Source of the DNA: Nostoc sp. FACHB-973
GTDB taxonomy: Bacteria > Cyanobacteriota > Cyanobacteriia > Cyanobacteriales > Nostocaceae
Length of the DNA: 64,000 nucleotides
Direction: 5' to 3'
Assembly (NCBI RefSeq): GCF_014698115.1
Contig: NZ_JACJSJ010000026.1
Span: 27,960-91,959, forward strand
Part shown: piece after piece, positions 8,382 to 16,925 of the stretch
Layout of the letters: each line of letters begins with the position of its first letter
Position numbering within the stretch: the first letter of the stretch is position 1
The notes under the pieces: model-generated
Database searches by the model: none
Seen by the model: the letters and a program-made list of their open reading frames with translations, nothing else
What the model was told of the DNA's origin: nothing
Position numbers and translations under genes: made by a program

Positions 8382-11012
8382 ATGAAAACTGGAGACACGA
8401 TTACAGAAAAGACGAGGCTAGAAGCCCTGCGCCAGTATCAAATTCTTGATACCGAACCTGAAGAAGCCTACGACAATCTTGCTCAGTTAGCGGCATTTAT
8501 TTGTAACACCCCCATATCCTTAGTAAATTTTATTGATGAAAACCGTCAATGGTTTAAGGCAAAAGTAGGTTTAGATGTATCAGAAATGCCCCGGAGTGTT
8601 GGGTTATCTTACCTTTGCCAAGAACGGCGTAACGTTGTCGTGGTTCCAGATACGCTAGCTGATGAAAAGTTGGCGAAGAATGCGGTAGTAATTGGCTATC
8701 CTTACGTGCGATTTTATGCAGGTGTACCTCTAATCACTCCCAGAGGAGATATGCTGGGAACTCTGTGCGTAATTGACCAAGTTCCCAAAGAATTGAGCCA
8801 AAAACAAGTCGAGGCGCTTGTGGCTTTGAGTCGCTTAGTGATTGACCAACTAGAACTCAGGCGTCATGTGACTGAGGTATCTGAAATTACCGAGAAATTA
8901 GTGGTGCAGGAGCAAACAGCACGCGCCCAGTCGGAAGCAGCCAGAACTCGCATTACCAATCTTCTTGAAAGTATCACTGATGCCTTTTTTGCCTTGGATA
9001 AAAAATGGCGATTTACCTACGTTAATGGTCAAGCAGAACAACTGTTGCAAAAAACCCAGAATCAGCTTTTGGGTAAAAGTATCTGGACAGTTTTTCAGAA
9101 AATTATCGGCACAACATTTGAAAAGCAGTACCGTAAGGCAGTTGTAGAACAGGTGAGTGTGGAATTTGAGGAGTTTTTTGTGCCCCTCAACCGCTGGTTT
9201 CAAGTCCACGCTTATCCAGGAAAAGACGGCTTATCTGTTTATTTTCAAGACATTACTGAACGACGGCAGACAGTAGAAGCACTTCAAGAAAGTGAAGAAC
9301 GTTGGCAACTAGCATTGCAGGGTAATAATGATGGTATTTGGGACTGGAACCTCAAGACTAATGAAGTGTTCTTCTCAACTCGGTGGAAGGAAATGCTGGG
9401 GTATGAAGACCACGAAGTTTGCAATTGTTGGGATGAATGGACAAAACGAATCCATCCCGATGAGCGAGATTTGGTAGTTCAGACCTTTCAGGATCACTTT
9501 GCCAAGAAAACACCGTTTTATGTCTGTGAGTATCGAGTCCAATGCCAAGACGGCAGCTATAAATGGATTCTGGATCGAGGACAGGCGCTTTGGGACGCAT
9601 TAGGTGATGTAGTGCGAATGGTTGGTTCTTATACTGATATCACAGATCGCAAGAGAACAGAAGAAGAATTAAAGCGGCAGAATCTGCGATCGCAATTATT
9701 TTCCGAAATCACTCTCAAAATTCGAGAATCTTTACAAATAGACGAAATTCTCCAAATTACCGTTACAGAAGTACAAAAACTACTGCAAGCTGACCGAGTT
9801 TTAATTTTTCAGCTTTGCCCTGACGGTTCGGGAACAGTAGTACAAGAAGCGGCGTTACCTGGTTGGCCGGTAATTTTGGGAAAAAATATTATCGACCCCT
9901 GCTTTAAAGAAGAATACCTAGAAAGATATCGCCAGGGAAGAATCAGTGCAATTGAAGACATTCAAACTGCTTATATTCAACCTTGCCATCGAGAATTTCT
10001 GGAGCAGTTTGCGGTTAAGGCTAACCTCGTAGTGCCAATTCTTCTCAGAGACGGCATTTGGGGCTTGTTGCTAGCTCACCAATGTGCCGCACCCCGAAAG
10101 TGGAATAACTTTGAGACAGAGTTGTTACAGCAACTAGGTAACCAAATTGGCATTGCTTTATCTCAAGCACAACTACTAGAACAACAAACCCGCCAAAGTC
10201 AAGAACTCGCCCGTTCCAATGCCGAATTAGAACAATTTGCCTACGTAGCTTCCCATGACTTGCAAGAGCCATTGCGAATGGTAACCAGTTATTTACAATT
10301 GCTGGAGCGAAGATACAAAAATCAACTTGATGTTAATGCCGACGAGTTTATCAACTACGCTGTAGATGGGGCACGGCGGATGCAGACCTTGATCAATGAT
10401 TTGTTGAATTACTCCCGCGTCAGCACCCGTGGACAGCCGTTTAAGAGAGTTGATTGTAATCTTGTTTTAAAACAGGCGATCGCAAATCTCAAACTGGCGA
10501 TCGCAGATAGTAAAGCACTTATCACCTATGATACTTTACCTGAAGTAATGGCTGATGCTACCCAATTGACACAAGTATTTCAAAACCTCATTGCTAACGC
10601 CATCAAATTTTGTCAAAATCAGCAGCCAGAAATTCATATTGGGGTGGGGAGTGGGGAGTGGGGAGTAGGGAGTGAGGGAGATGAGGGAGTAGGGGGAGAT
10701 GAGGGAGTAAGGGGAGATGAGCAAGAAAATACTTCCTCATTCCCCTCATCCCCCTCATCCCCCCCACTCCCCACTCCCAACGAATATTTGTTCTCGGTGC
10801 GCGATAATGGTATTGGTTTAGAATCCCAGTATGCTGAACGTATTTTTATAATTTTTCAACGCTTGCATGGTAGAGATAAGTATCCAGGTACTGGTATTGG
10901 TCTAGCAATTTGTAAAAAAATTATAGAACGCCACGACGGCCGTATCTGGGTCGAGTCGAAAGTGGGTCAAGGCTCAACTTTCTACTTCACACTTCCAGAT
11001 AGAAACTCTTAA
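8382..11012 (+). CDS. Sensor histidine kinase, GAF-PAS-PAS-GAF-HisKA-HATPase
   Basis: 876 aa, soluble. Domains in order: GAF ~20-165 (RLEALRQYQILDTEPEEAYD onward, a common start in cyanobacterial kinases), PAS ~190-300, PAS/PAC ~300-425 (NNDGIWDWNLKTNEVFFSTRWKEM), GAF ~440-595, HisKA with H625 in SHDLQEPLRM, and HATPase with an N box (NLIANAIKF), G1 (DNGIGL) and G2 (GTGIGLAICKKI). The second GAF has no obvious bilin-attachment Cys in the usual context, so phytochrome activity is not claimed. Unusually, residues ~754-800, between the N box and DNGIG, are a low-complexity Gly/Glu then Pro/Ser insert encoded by heptamer repeats (10641-10783). The next gene, a receiver, starts 12 bp downstream, so they are probably one operon. 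Confidence 0.9.
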   Translation: MKTGDTITEKTRLEALRQYQILDTEPEEAYDNLAQLAAFICNTPISLVNFIDENRQWFKAKVGLDVSEMPRSVGLSYLCQERRNVVVVPDTLADEKLAKNAVVIGYPYVRFYAGVPLITPRGDMLGTLCVIDQVPKELSQKQVEALVALSRLVIDQLELRRHVTEVSEITEKLVVQEQTARAQSEAARTRITNLLESITDAFFALDKKWRFTYVNGQAEQLLQKTQNQLLGKSIWTVFQKIIGTTFEKQYRKAVVEQVSVEFEEFFVPLNRWFQVHAYPGKDGLSVYFQDITERRQTVEALQESEERWQLALQGNNDGIWDWNLKTNEVFFSTRWKEMLGYEDHEVCNCWDEWTKRIHPDERDLVVQTFQDHFAKKTPFYVCEYRVQCQDGSYKWILDRGQALWDALGDVVRMVGSYTDITDRKRTEEELKRQNLRSQLFSEITLKIRESLQIDEILQITVTEVQKLLQADRVLIFQLCPDGSGTVVQEAALPGWPVILGKNIIDPCFKEEYLERYRQGRISAIEDIQTAYIQPCHREFLEQFAVKANLVVPILLRDGIWGLLLAHQCAAPRKWNNFETELLQQLGNQIGIALSQAQLLEQQTRQSQELARSNAELEQFAYVASHDLQEPLRMVTSYLQLLERRYKNQLDVNADEFINYAVDGARRMQTLINDLLNYSRVSTRGQPFKRVDCNLVLKQAIANLKLAIADSKALITYDTLPEVMADATQLTQVFQNLIANAIKFCQNQQPEIHIGVGSGEWGVGSEGDEGVGGDEGVRGDEQENTSSFPSSPSSPPLPTPNEYLFSVRDNGIGLESQYAERIFIIFQRLHGRDKYPGTGIGLAICKKIIERHDGRIWVESKVGQGSTFYFTLPDRNS
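10641..10783. repeat. In-frame GGGGAGT/CTCATCC repeat insertion inside a kinase gene
   Basis: The first half is purine-rich (GGGGAGT, GGGAGATGA units) and the second half is its pyrimidine-rich counterpart (CCCCTCATCC, CCACTCCC), so the whole can fold back on itself. It keeps the kinase frame open and adds about 45 residues between the N box and the G1 box of the ATPase domain. The same repeat occurs intergenically at 43197-43323 and 59781-59936. Confidence 0.85.
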
Positions 11013-11024
11013 GCCATCGTAAAC

Positions 11025-11462
11025 ATGCAAGCCATTATGCCTATTGAGGTTTTGTTAGTAGAAGACAATCCCGGCGATGCCCAACTTACACGTATCGCCC
11101 TGGAAGATAGCAAAATCTCGATTCACCTGAACGTGGTCGAAGATGGTGTCGAAGCAATGGCATTCTTGCGAAAACAGGAAAAATATGTCAACGCAGCCCA
11201 TCCAGATATTGTGCTGCTGGATTTGAATCTCCCTAAAAAAGATGGGCGAGAAGTATTGGCAGAAATTAAAGCAGATGAAAACCTCAAGCGAATTCCCGTA
11301 GTCGTCTTGACGACTTCCCAAGCCGAAGAAGACATTATCAAAGCTTATAATCTATCAGCAAACTGTTACATAACTAAGCCAGTAGACTTCGATCAATTCG
11401 TTAAAATTGTAAAATCAATAGAAAATTTTTGGTTTGCGATCGTAAAACTGCCACCGGAGTAA
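11025..11462 (+). CDS. Single-domain response regulator (Rcp1-type receiver)
   Basis: 145 aa, one receiver domain with no output domain. Visible are the acidic pocket (LLVEDNPGD), phosphoacceptor D66 in IVLLDLNLPKKDG, the conserved T (VVVLTTS) and K (YITKPVDFDQF). The VEDNPGD...LNLPKKDG pattern is that of Rcp1-like receivers that pair with phytochrome-type kinases. It starts 12 bp after the sensor kinase gene, and its TAA shares one base with the ATG of the next gene (TAATG), so the three genes look like one translationally coupled operon. It most likely accepts phosphate from the upstream kinase; that pairing is inferred from position. Confidence 0.9.
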   Translation: MQAIMPIEVLLVEDNPGDAQLTRIALEDSKISIHLNVVEDGVEAMAFLRKQEKYVNAAHPDIVLLDLNLPKKDGREVLAEIKADENLKRIPVVVLTTSQAEEDIIKAYNLSANCYITKPVDFDQFVKIVKSIENFWFAIVKLPPE

Positions 11463-13747
11463 TGGCAATGGCAGGTGAACATATTAAAGTCTTGTTAGTA
11501 GAAGACAATCCTGGTGATGTATTTTTATTACAGGAGTTTTTAAAGGAAGTTAACACAGTTGTAGTTGAGTTGATGCCAGTTGAGCGGCTTGAGAAAGCAC
11601 TCAACCACCTAGCAAAGGAAATTTTTGATGTCATTCTGTTAGACCTTTCCCTGCCAGATAGTCAGGGAATAGAAACTTTTGTCACTGCTTACCAACAGGC
11701 AAAAGCAACTCCAATCATTGTGCTGACTGGTATCAACGATGAAACCCTGGCAACTAGGGCAATGCAAGAAGGAGCGCAGGATTATTTAGTCAAAGGGCAA
11801 GTAACTGGGGATTTGCTGGTGCGTTCTATGCGTTATGCAATTGAACGTCAACGAGCAGACAATGCATTGCGACAGAGTGAGGAGCGATTTCGCGTAGCCC
11901 TGAAAAACTCTCCGATTTTTGTCTACAACCAAGATCAGGAGTTACGGTACACTTGGGTTTACAATCCTTCCTATGAATTGACTGTTGAGCAAATGTTAGG
12001 CAAAAAAGACTTGGATATCATTCCAGTTGAAGATGCTCAACGGCTCACCAATATCAAACTTCGGGTATTGAACAGTGGCATCGGGACACGAGAAGAAGTA
12101 TCAATTACAACTAAGGAAATAACTCGATATTACGATTTAACTGTTGAGCCATTGCGAAATGAGTCCCAAGAAGTTGTCGGGGTGACTTGCGCCAGTATCG
12201 ATATTACCGAACGGCAAGCCGCATTGCGCGAACACAAATTAGCCCAAGAAAAAATCAAAGAACAAGCAGCATTACTTGATGTCACCACAGATGCCATTTC
12301 CGTGCGAGATTTAAATAATCAAATTCTCTTCTGGAACAAAGGTGCAGAAACACTTTTTGGTTGGCGAACTACGGAGGCTATCGGAAAAAGTGTCAGTGAG
12401 CTTTTGTTTGACGAAGCTTCACCGGAAATCGAAGCGGCTCTTTTAGAAGTTATCAGTAAAGGTAAGTGGCAAGGCGAGTTAACTAAACTTAGTAAAACTG
12501 GCAAAGAAATCCTCGTGGCCACTCGCTGGAGTCTGGTATGCGATGAGCAAGGAAAACCCAAATCAATTCTCACCGTTGACACAGACATTACTGAGAAAAA
12601 ACATCTAGAAGCCCAATTGTTTCGCGCTCAACGCCTCGAAAGTATCGGCACCTTAGCCAGTGGTATTGCTCACGACCTTAACAATATTCTGACGCCGATT
12701 TTGGCAGGAGCGCAACTCTTACCACTCAAATTTCCCGATGCAGATGAGCGGACTCTCCATTTATTAGAAATTTTGGAAATTAACGCCAAACGCGGAGCAG
12801 ATTTAGTCAAGCAGGTGTTATCTTTTGCACGGGGTGTGGAAGGAAAACGCATCACTTTGCAACTCAAGCATTTAATTATGGAAGTTGCCAAGATTCTTAA
12901 AGAAACATTTCCCAAATCCATAGAAATTACCACTGATGTAGCACAGGATTTGTGGATGGTTTCTGGAGATAGTACGCAACTCCATCAAGTCCTAATGAAC
13001 CTCTGCGTTAATGCCCGTGATGCTATGCCCAATGGCGGTAGTTTGAGAATATCTGCGGAAAATCTGTTTATTGACGAAAATTATGCCCGGATGAATCTAG
13101 AAGCCAAGGTCGGATTTTACACAGTGATTACAGTCTCGGATACTGGAGTTGGCATTCCTGGGGAAATCTTAGATAGAATTTTTGAGCCGTTCTACACCAC
13201 AAAAGATGTCGGACAAGGCACAGGGTTAGGACTTTCCACCGTACTGGGAATTATTAAAAGCCACGGAGGTTTTGTGAACGTATACAGCGAACCCGGAAGT
13301 GGCACTAGCTTTAAAGTTTACTTACCAGCCGTAGAGGGAATGGAAACACTCATTCCAGAAGATTCAATACCACAGACAGGACATGGAGAATTGATTTTGG
13401 TTGTGGATGATGAAGTTGCCATTCAGGAGATTACTCAATCATCACTGGAAGCTCACAACTACAAGACCTTAATTGCTGGTGATGGCATTGAGGCGATCGC
13501 AGTATACGCTAAAAATATGGACAAAATTAGTGCCGTATTAATCGACATTATGCTGCCCTCCTTGGATGGTCTAACTGCCATCCGTACCTTAAAGAAAATT
13601 AACCCAGAAGTCAAAATTATTGCCAGCAGTGGATTGATGTCCGATCATAAGCTCAGCACAGTAACTAGCATTGGTGTCAATACGTTTTTATCCAAACCGT
13701 ATACTGTCAACGAATTATTACTTTCTTTACAAAAAGTGCTTTCTTAA
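11462..13747 (+). CDS. Hybrid sensor histidine kinase, REC-PAS-PAS-HisKA-HATPase-REC
   Basis: 761 aa from the ATG at 11462, which overlaps the preceding stop by one base; a longer frame opening 33 bp upstream lies inside the previous gene and is rejected. Domains: receiver ~6-125 with D61 (VILLDLSLPDSQG), PAS ~140-260, PAS ~270-385, HisKA with H404 (GIAHDLNNIL), HATPase (N box NLCVNARDAMPNGG, DTGVGIP, GTGLGLSTVLGI) and a second receiver ~640-760 with D695 (AVLIDIMLPSLDG). This is the layout of phosphorelay hybrids. No membrane segment is seen, so input is probably cytosolic. It completes a three-gene phosphotransfer operon with the two genes upstream; no DNA-binding regulator is included, so the final output is unknown. 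Confidence 0.9.
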   Translation: MAMAGEHIKVLLVEDNPGDVFLLQEFLKEVNTVVVELMPVERLEKALNHLAKEIFDVILLDLSLPDSQGIETFVTAYQQAKATPIIVLTGINDETLATRAMQEGAQDYLVKGQVTGDLLVRSMRYAIERQRADNALRQSEERFRVALKNSPIFVYNQDQELRYTWVYNPSYELTVEQMLGKKDLDIIPVEDAQRLTNIKLRVLNSGIGTREEVSITTKEITRYYDLTVEPLRNESQEVVGVTCASIDITERQAALREHKLAQEKIKEQAALLDVTTDAISVRDLNNQILFWNKGAETLFGWRTTEAIGKSVSELLFDEASPEIEAALLEVISKGKWQGELTKLSKTGKEILVATRWSLVCDEQGKPKSILTVDTDITEKKHLEAQLFRAQRLESIGTLASGIAHDLNNILTPILAGAQLLPLKFPDADERTLHLLEILEINAKRGADLVKQVLSFARGVEGKRITLQLKHLIMEVAKILKETFPKSIEITTDVAQDLWMVSGDSTQLHQVLMNLCVNARDAMPNGGSLRISAENLFIDENYARMNLEAKVGFYTVITVSDTGVGIPGEILDRIFEPFYTTKDVGQGTGLGLSTVLGIIKSHGGFVNVYSEPGSGTSFKVYLPAVEGMETLIPEDSIPQTGHGELILVVDDEVAIQEITQSSLEAHNYKTLIAGDGIEAIAVYAKNMDKISAVLIDIMLPSLDGLTAIRTLKKINPEVKIIASSGLMSDHKLSTVTSIGVNTFLSKPYTVNELLLSLQKVLS

Positions 13748-13822
13748 TCAAAAGGAAGTAAAAAGGTAAAAGGCAAGAGTAAAAAGAAAAAATCTTTTGC
13801 CTTTTGACTCTTTACTTTTACT

Positions 13823-14734
13823 ATGCGTCAGTTTCCCAGGTTAATCATCAATATAGTAGCATTAGCTGCATTTTTACTTATATCTTACCAAGCTTGGGCG
13901 CAAGATTGGCGTCCAGTTCGCGGTGGTATTCCTTTTGGTATCAGTGGTATGGCTTTGATCGAGCAGCAAAGCAATTCCCTAGATTTTCTGATTGTTCATG
14001 ATAATAAAAAACCAAATCAAAATCGTCTAGCAATTATTACTCTCAAAGAAAAAAAGCAACCTGAATATTTTCCTTTAGATTGGCCAATTAAAACAGAATT
14101 AGCCATCGATTTAGAGTCTCTAACATCTGTTCCCCAAGATAAAAAATCTGATTTTATCGCTGTCAGTAGTACAGGAAAAGGTTATTATTTAAGATTAGAT
14201 ATTGCGGACAAGAATATCTCTATTATTAAAGAATTTCAATTACCAGAAATTACCCCCAAAAATAATTTAGAAGCATTCGGCTTGCAATATATAGATGGTA
14301 AATTAGTAGCTATTTGGGCCGATCGCGGAGAGGGAGAAACAGCAGCAACCATTTATTTTGGAGAATTTAATCCCAAGACTTATGAGATTAAGCTTTCAGG
14401 TGATGCTAACTTGAAAGTACCATTTCCCTCTGGAAATGTCCGACATATTTCTGATTTAAAAGTAGACTCATCGGGAATTGTTTACATTACATCAGCAAGT
14501 GATGCTGGAGATGATGGGCCATTTCAGTCAGCTGTATATATTGCTGGTTACTTGAGATTGTGTAGTAATCATATAACCTGGCGATCGCATCCTCAACTTG
14601 TTCCCCTTTACCGCTCTGAATACCACAAAATTGAAGCTATGGAACTGATTCCAGGTGCCCAAGGCGGTGTAATTGTAGGCACAGATGATGAAAATCTGGG
14701 TTCCTATGTATACATCGTGGGTGGAAGTAACTAA
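13823..14734 (+). CDS. Secreted or periplasmic hypothetical protein, probable beta-propeller
   Basis: 303 aa. It starts with a clear signal peptide (MRQFPRLIINIVALAAFLLISYQAWAQD, cleavage likely after AWA). The mature part is rich in beta-strand-like alternations with recurring short turns (DKKSDFIAVSSTGKGYYLRLD, DSSGIVYITSASDAGDDG), as expected for a WD/esterase-like propeller, but no named motif is secure. It ends in VGTDDENLGSYVYIVGG. I do not recognise the family and assign no function. It begins 75 bp after the hybrid kinase stop on the same strand; the gap is a low-complexity AAAGG/AAAAG-rich stretch. A hairpin (AGGCAAGAGTAAAAAG.. CTTTTTACTTT-like) may separate the transcripts, so cotranscription is uncertain. 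Confidence 0.7.
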   Translation: MRQFPRLIINIVALAAFLLISYQAWAQDWRPVRGGIPFGISGMALIEQQSNSLDFLIVHDNKKPNQNRLAIITLKEKKQPEYFPLDWPIKTELAIDLESLTSVPQDKKSDFIAVSSTGKGYYLRLDIADKNISIIKEFQLPEITPKNNLEAFGLQYIDGKLVAIWADRGEGETAATIYFGEFNPKTYEIKLSGDANLKVPFPSGNVRHISDLKVDSSGIVYITSASDAGDDGPFQSAVYIAGYLRLCSNHITWRSHPQLVPLYRSEYHKIEAMELIPGAQGGVIVGTDDENLGSYVYIVGGSN

Positions 14735-15074
14735 ACAGATTGCTGGTTAATTGGCGATCGCCTTGCATCTAAGCTATGCATATATCATTTTTTTTGTCAA
14801 CTTATTTATTTATGGCGATCGCCAATCGGTATGGGTTAACCATTGTCTAATTGATAACAGCAACCCACTATAGAATTAGTATTTGATTTTTGAAAAGATA
14901 CGTAGGCGAGCCAGCGCTGTGCGGGGGTTCCCCCCGTTGAGGCGACTGGCGTTGTGTTAGCGACAGCGTAACGCACCAAATCCTTACAAGTGGTGCGTTA
15001 CGGATTTCATCCTAACGCACCCTACAAGACTACTGAGATTTTTTCAAAAACAATTTACGATTCTATAGTCACAC
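14735..15074. other. Intergenic region with GCGATCGC and TAACGCACC repeats
   Basis: No gene is supported. Two GGCGATCGCC sites lie near 14753-14762 and 14815-14824. The hairpin GTAACGCACC (14968-14977) / GGTGCGTTAC (14992-15001) belongs to a dispersed family also seen near 31495, 34419, 38273 and 48543. The two flanking genes converge here, so the hairpin may serve as a two-way transcript end. Confidence 0.55.
14968..15001. repeat. TAACGCACC-type dispersed inverted repeat
   Basis: A perfect 10-bp stem, GTAACGCACC / GGTGCGTTAC, with a 14-nt loop. It is followed at 15013 by another TAACGCACC and CCTAC, the usual edge of this element. Confidence 0.75.
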
Positions 15075-16166
15075 CTACACATTAAAGCGGAATAACATCA
15101 CATCCCCTTCCTGCACAACATACTCTTTCCCTTCACTACGAACCAATCCTTTCTCCTTCGCAGCATTCATGGAACCAGTAGCTACCAAGTCTTTATAAGC
15201 GACAGTTTCAGCGCGGATAAAGCCCCTCTCAAAATCGCTGTGGATGACACCTGCGGCTTGAGGTGCAGACATTCCCGCATGAATTGTCCAAGCGCGGGTT
15301 TCTTTGGGACCACAGGTGAAATATGTCCGCAAGCCTAAAAGTGTGTACGTAGCACGAATTAATGACTTCAAACCGCCTTCTTCCACACCTAAAGACGCGA
15401 GGAAATCAGCTTTATCTTCCTCTGGTAATTCCACCAATTCAGCTTCAACTTGAGCAGAAACTATGACAACTTGAGCATTTTCTGTTGCTGCAATTTGCCG
15501 CACTTTTTCTACAAAATCATTACCCGTTGCCAAGTCATCCTCAGATACATTGGCAGCGTAGATAATTGGTTTATTAGTGAGCAGTCCTAATCCTTTAATA
15601 ATCTCCGCTTCTTCTTCATTCAAACTCACCTGACGCACAGATTGACCTTCATTTAAAGCCGCAGCTAATTTTTCCAAAACTGTGACTTCAAACTGAGCAT
15701 CTTTGCTAGTGCGAGCTTGTTTACGAGTGCGGTCAACTCGTCGTTCAATTTGTGCTAAATCTGATAAACCGAGTTCTAAATTAATGATTTCAATATCTCG
15801 TGCTGGGTCAACAGAACCAGCAACGTGGATAATATCATCATTTTCAAAACAACGTACCACATGGACGATCGCATCAACTTCGCGGATGTGGGACAGAAAT
15901 TGATTACCTAGTCCCTCACCCTGACTTGCACCTTTAACTAAACCGGCAATATCGACAAATTCAACACGCGCCGGCACAACTTGTACCGAACTGCCAATTT
16001 TAGCAAGAACATTTAACCGCTCATCCGGTACTGCGACAACGCCGACATTCGGTTCAATCGTGCAAAAAGGGAAATTAGCCGCCTCTGCCTTGGCGTTAGC
16101 AACTACAGCATTAAATAAAGTAGATTTTCCGACGTTGGGAAGTCCGACAATTCCGGCTCTTAACAT
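15075..16166 (-). CDS. ychF: YchF/OLA1-family ribosome-associated ATPase
   Basis: 363 aa, the usual length. G1 loop GLPNVGKST (residues 8-16), the FPFCTIEPNVG switch region typical of YchF, DIAGLVKGASQGEGLGNQFL (G3), and NVSED in place of the NKxD guanine-specificity motif, which explains ATP preference in this family. A central coiled-coil insert (~130-200) and a C-terminal TGS domain (TCGPKETRAWTIHAGMSAPQAAGVIHSDFERGFI) complete the fold. It is a universal translation and stress-linked ATPase that binds the ribosome. The gene seems monocistronic; upstream on the same strand is a small proline-rich ORF separated by 46 bp of ATTTTGG heptamers. Confidence 0.97.
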   Translation of the reverse strand: MLRAGIVGLPNVGKSTLFNAVVANAKAEAANFPFCTIEPNVGVVAVPDERLNVLAKIGSSVQVVPARVEFVDIAGLVKGASQGEGLGNQFLSHIREVDAIVHVVRCFENDDIIHVAGSVDPARDIEIINLELGLSDLAQIERRVDRTRKQARTSKDAQFEVTVLEKLAAALNEGQSVRQVSLNEEEAEIIKGLGLLTNKPIIYAANVSEDDLATGNDFVEKVRQIAATENAQVVIVSAQVEAELVELPEEDKADFLASLGVEEGGLKSLIRATYTLLGLRTYFTCGPKETRAWTIHAGMSAPQAAGVIHSDFERGFIRAETVAYKDLVATGSMNAAKEKGLVRSEGKEYVVQEGDVMLFRFNV

Positions 16167-16169
16167 TTT

Positions 16170-16196
16170 AGATTTTGGATTTTGGATTTTGGATTA
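16170..16196. repeat. ATTTTGG heptamer repeat
   Basis: Three to four tandem ATTTTGG/GATTTTG units immediately upstream of ychF. Their position means they lie in or near its 5' leader. Confidence 0.7.
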
Positions 16197-16212
16197 CATT
16201 ACCTAAGGTAAT

Positions 16213-16434
16213 TCAAACAGGTTCCGGTATGGTTTGGGGAATTGGCCCTGGAACTGTTTGAGGAATCGGCCCAGGAACCGGCTGAGGGATGGGAGCAGGT
16301 ACTGGTTCTGGTACAGGCCCCGGTACAGGTTGCGGAATGGGAGTAGGTACTGGTTCCGGACTCGGTAGCGGGTTGGGTTCAGGATTGGGAATTTGTGGTT
16401 CGTCGGGTAAATAAATAGCAGTAGGATTAATCAT
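16213..16434 (-). CDS. Small proline-rich repeat ORF (uncertain gene)
   Basis: 73 aa. After [21 protein letters not shown] the protein is a degenerate Pro-rich repeat of about eight residues ([24 protein letters not shown]) running to the end. It has no signal peptide or membrane segment. Synonymous variation among the repeat units (the DNA varies more than the protein pattern) is a mild sign of selection on the peptide. No strong ribosome-binding site is visible before the ATG. It could be a real small structural or adaptor protein, or a repeat that happens to stay open. Read as a tentative gene with no function. Confidence 0.4.
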   Translation of the reverse strand: MINPTAIYLPDEPQIPNPEPNPLPSPEPVPTPIPQPVPGPVPEPVPAPIPQPVPGPIPQTVPGPIPQTIPEPV

Positions 16435-16555
16435 GGTCAGTCTAAATTCAATTATTCAACCTTCCCAAACTAGATGACAACCTCAACCCTTGACATCTCC
16501 CCAAAAGACTATACCCGCAAAATTTGGGCATTGGGCATTGGGCATTAATTCTTAT

Positions 16556-16627
16556 CCCTCATCTCCCTCATCTCCCTCATCTCCCTCATCTCCCTCATCT
16601 CCCTCATCTCCCTCATCTCCCTCATCC
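16556..16627. repeat. Nine-bp tandem repeat (CCCTCATCT)n
   Basis: Seven perfect CCCTCATCT units from 16556 to 16618 plus one unit with a final C. It lies next to GGGCATT heptamers at ~16526-16547. It sits just after the yidD stop, in the gap shared with the proline-rich ORF. Confidence 0.9.
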
Positions 16628-16639
16628 CCGCGTCCCCGA

Positions 16640-16864
16640 CTACTCCTCTTTCACCTCCGGTACCGGATCGTAACCACCTGGGTGAAATGGATGACACCGC
16701 AAAATCCGTAGGGTTGCCATCCAGCTACCACGTAATACTCCAAATCGTTCAATGGCTTGAATGGCATACATCGAACAAGTTGGTTGAAAACGACAACTCG
16801 GAGGAAACAACGGCGAGATCAACATTCGATAGCCGCGAATCAGCAAAATTAATAGTAGTTTCAT
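16640..16864 (-). CDS. yidD: Membrane protein insertion efficiency factor YidD
   Basis: 74 aa, the usual size. The family signature is clear: [35 protein letters not shown] with the Cys/Pro pattern, then [14 protein letters not shown]. It is a small amphipathic membrane-associated protein that assists YidC-dependent insertion of membrane proteins. In many bacteria it sits with rnpA-yidC; here it is isolated, with a phytol-kinase-like gene divergent 61 bp away. The ATG at 16864 gives the expected N-terminus ([13 protein letters not shown]). Confidence 0.95.
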   Translation of the reverse strand: MKLLLILLIRGYRMLISPLFPPSCRFQPTCSMYAIQAIERFGVLRGSWMATLRILRCHPFHPGGYDPVPEVKEE

Positions 16865-16925
16865 TAGAGTTACCTAAATCTTATAAATTAGTAATAGAGG
16901 GAAAAATTTTCATCTTGTTGTATCC

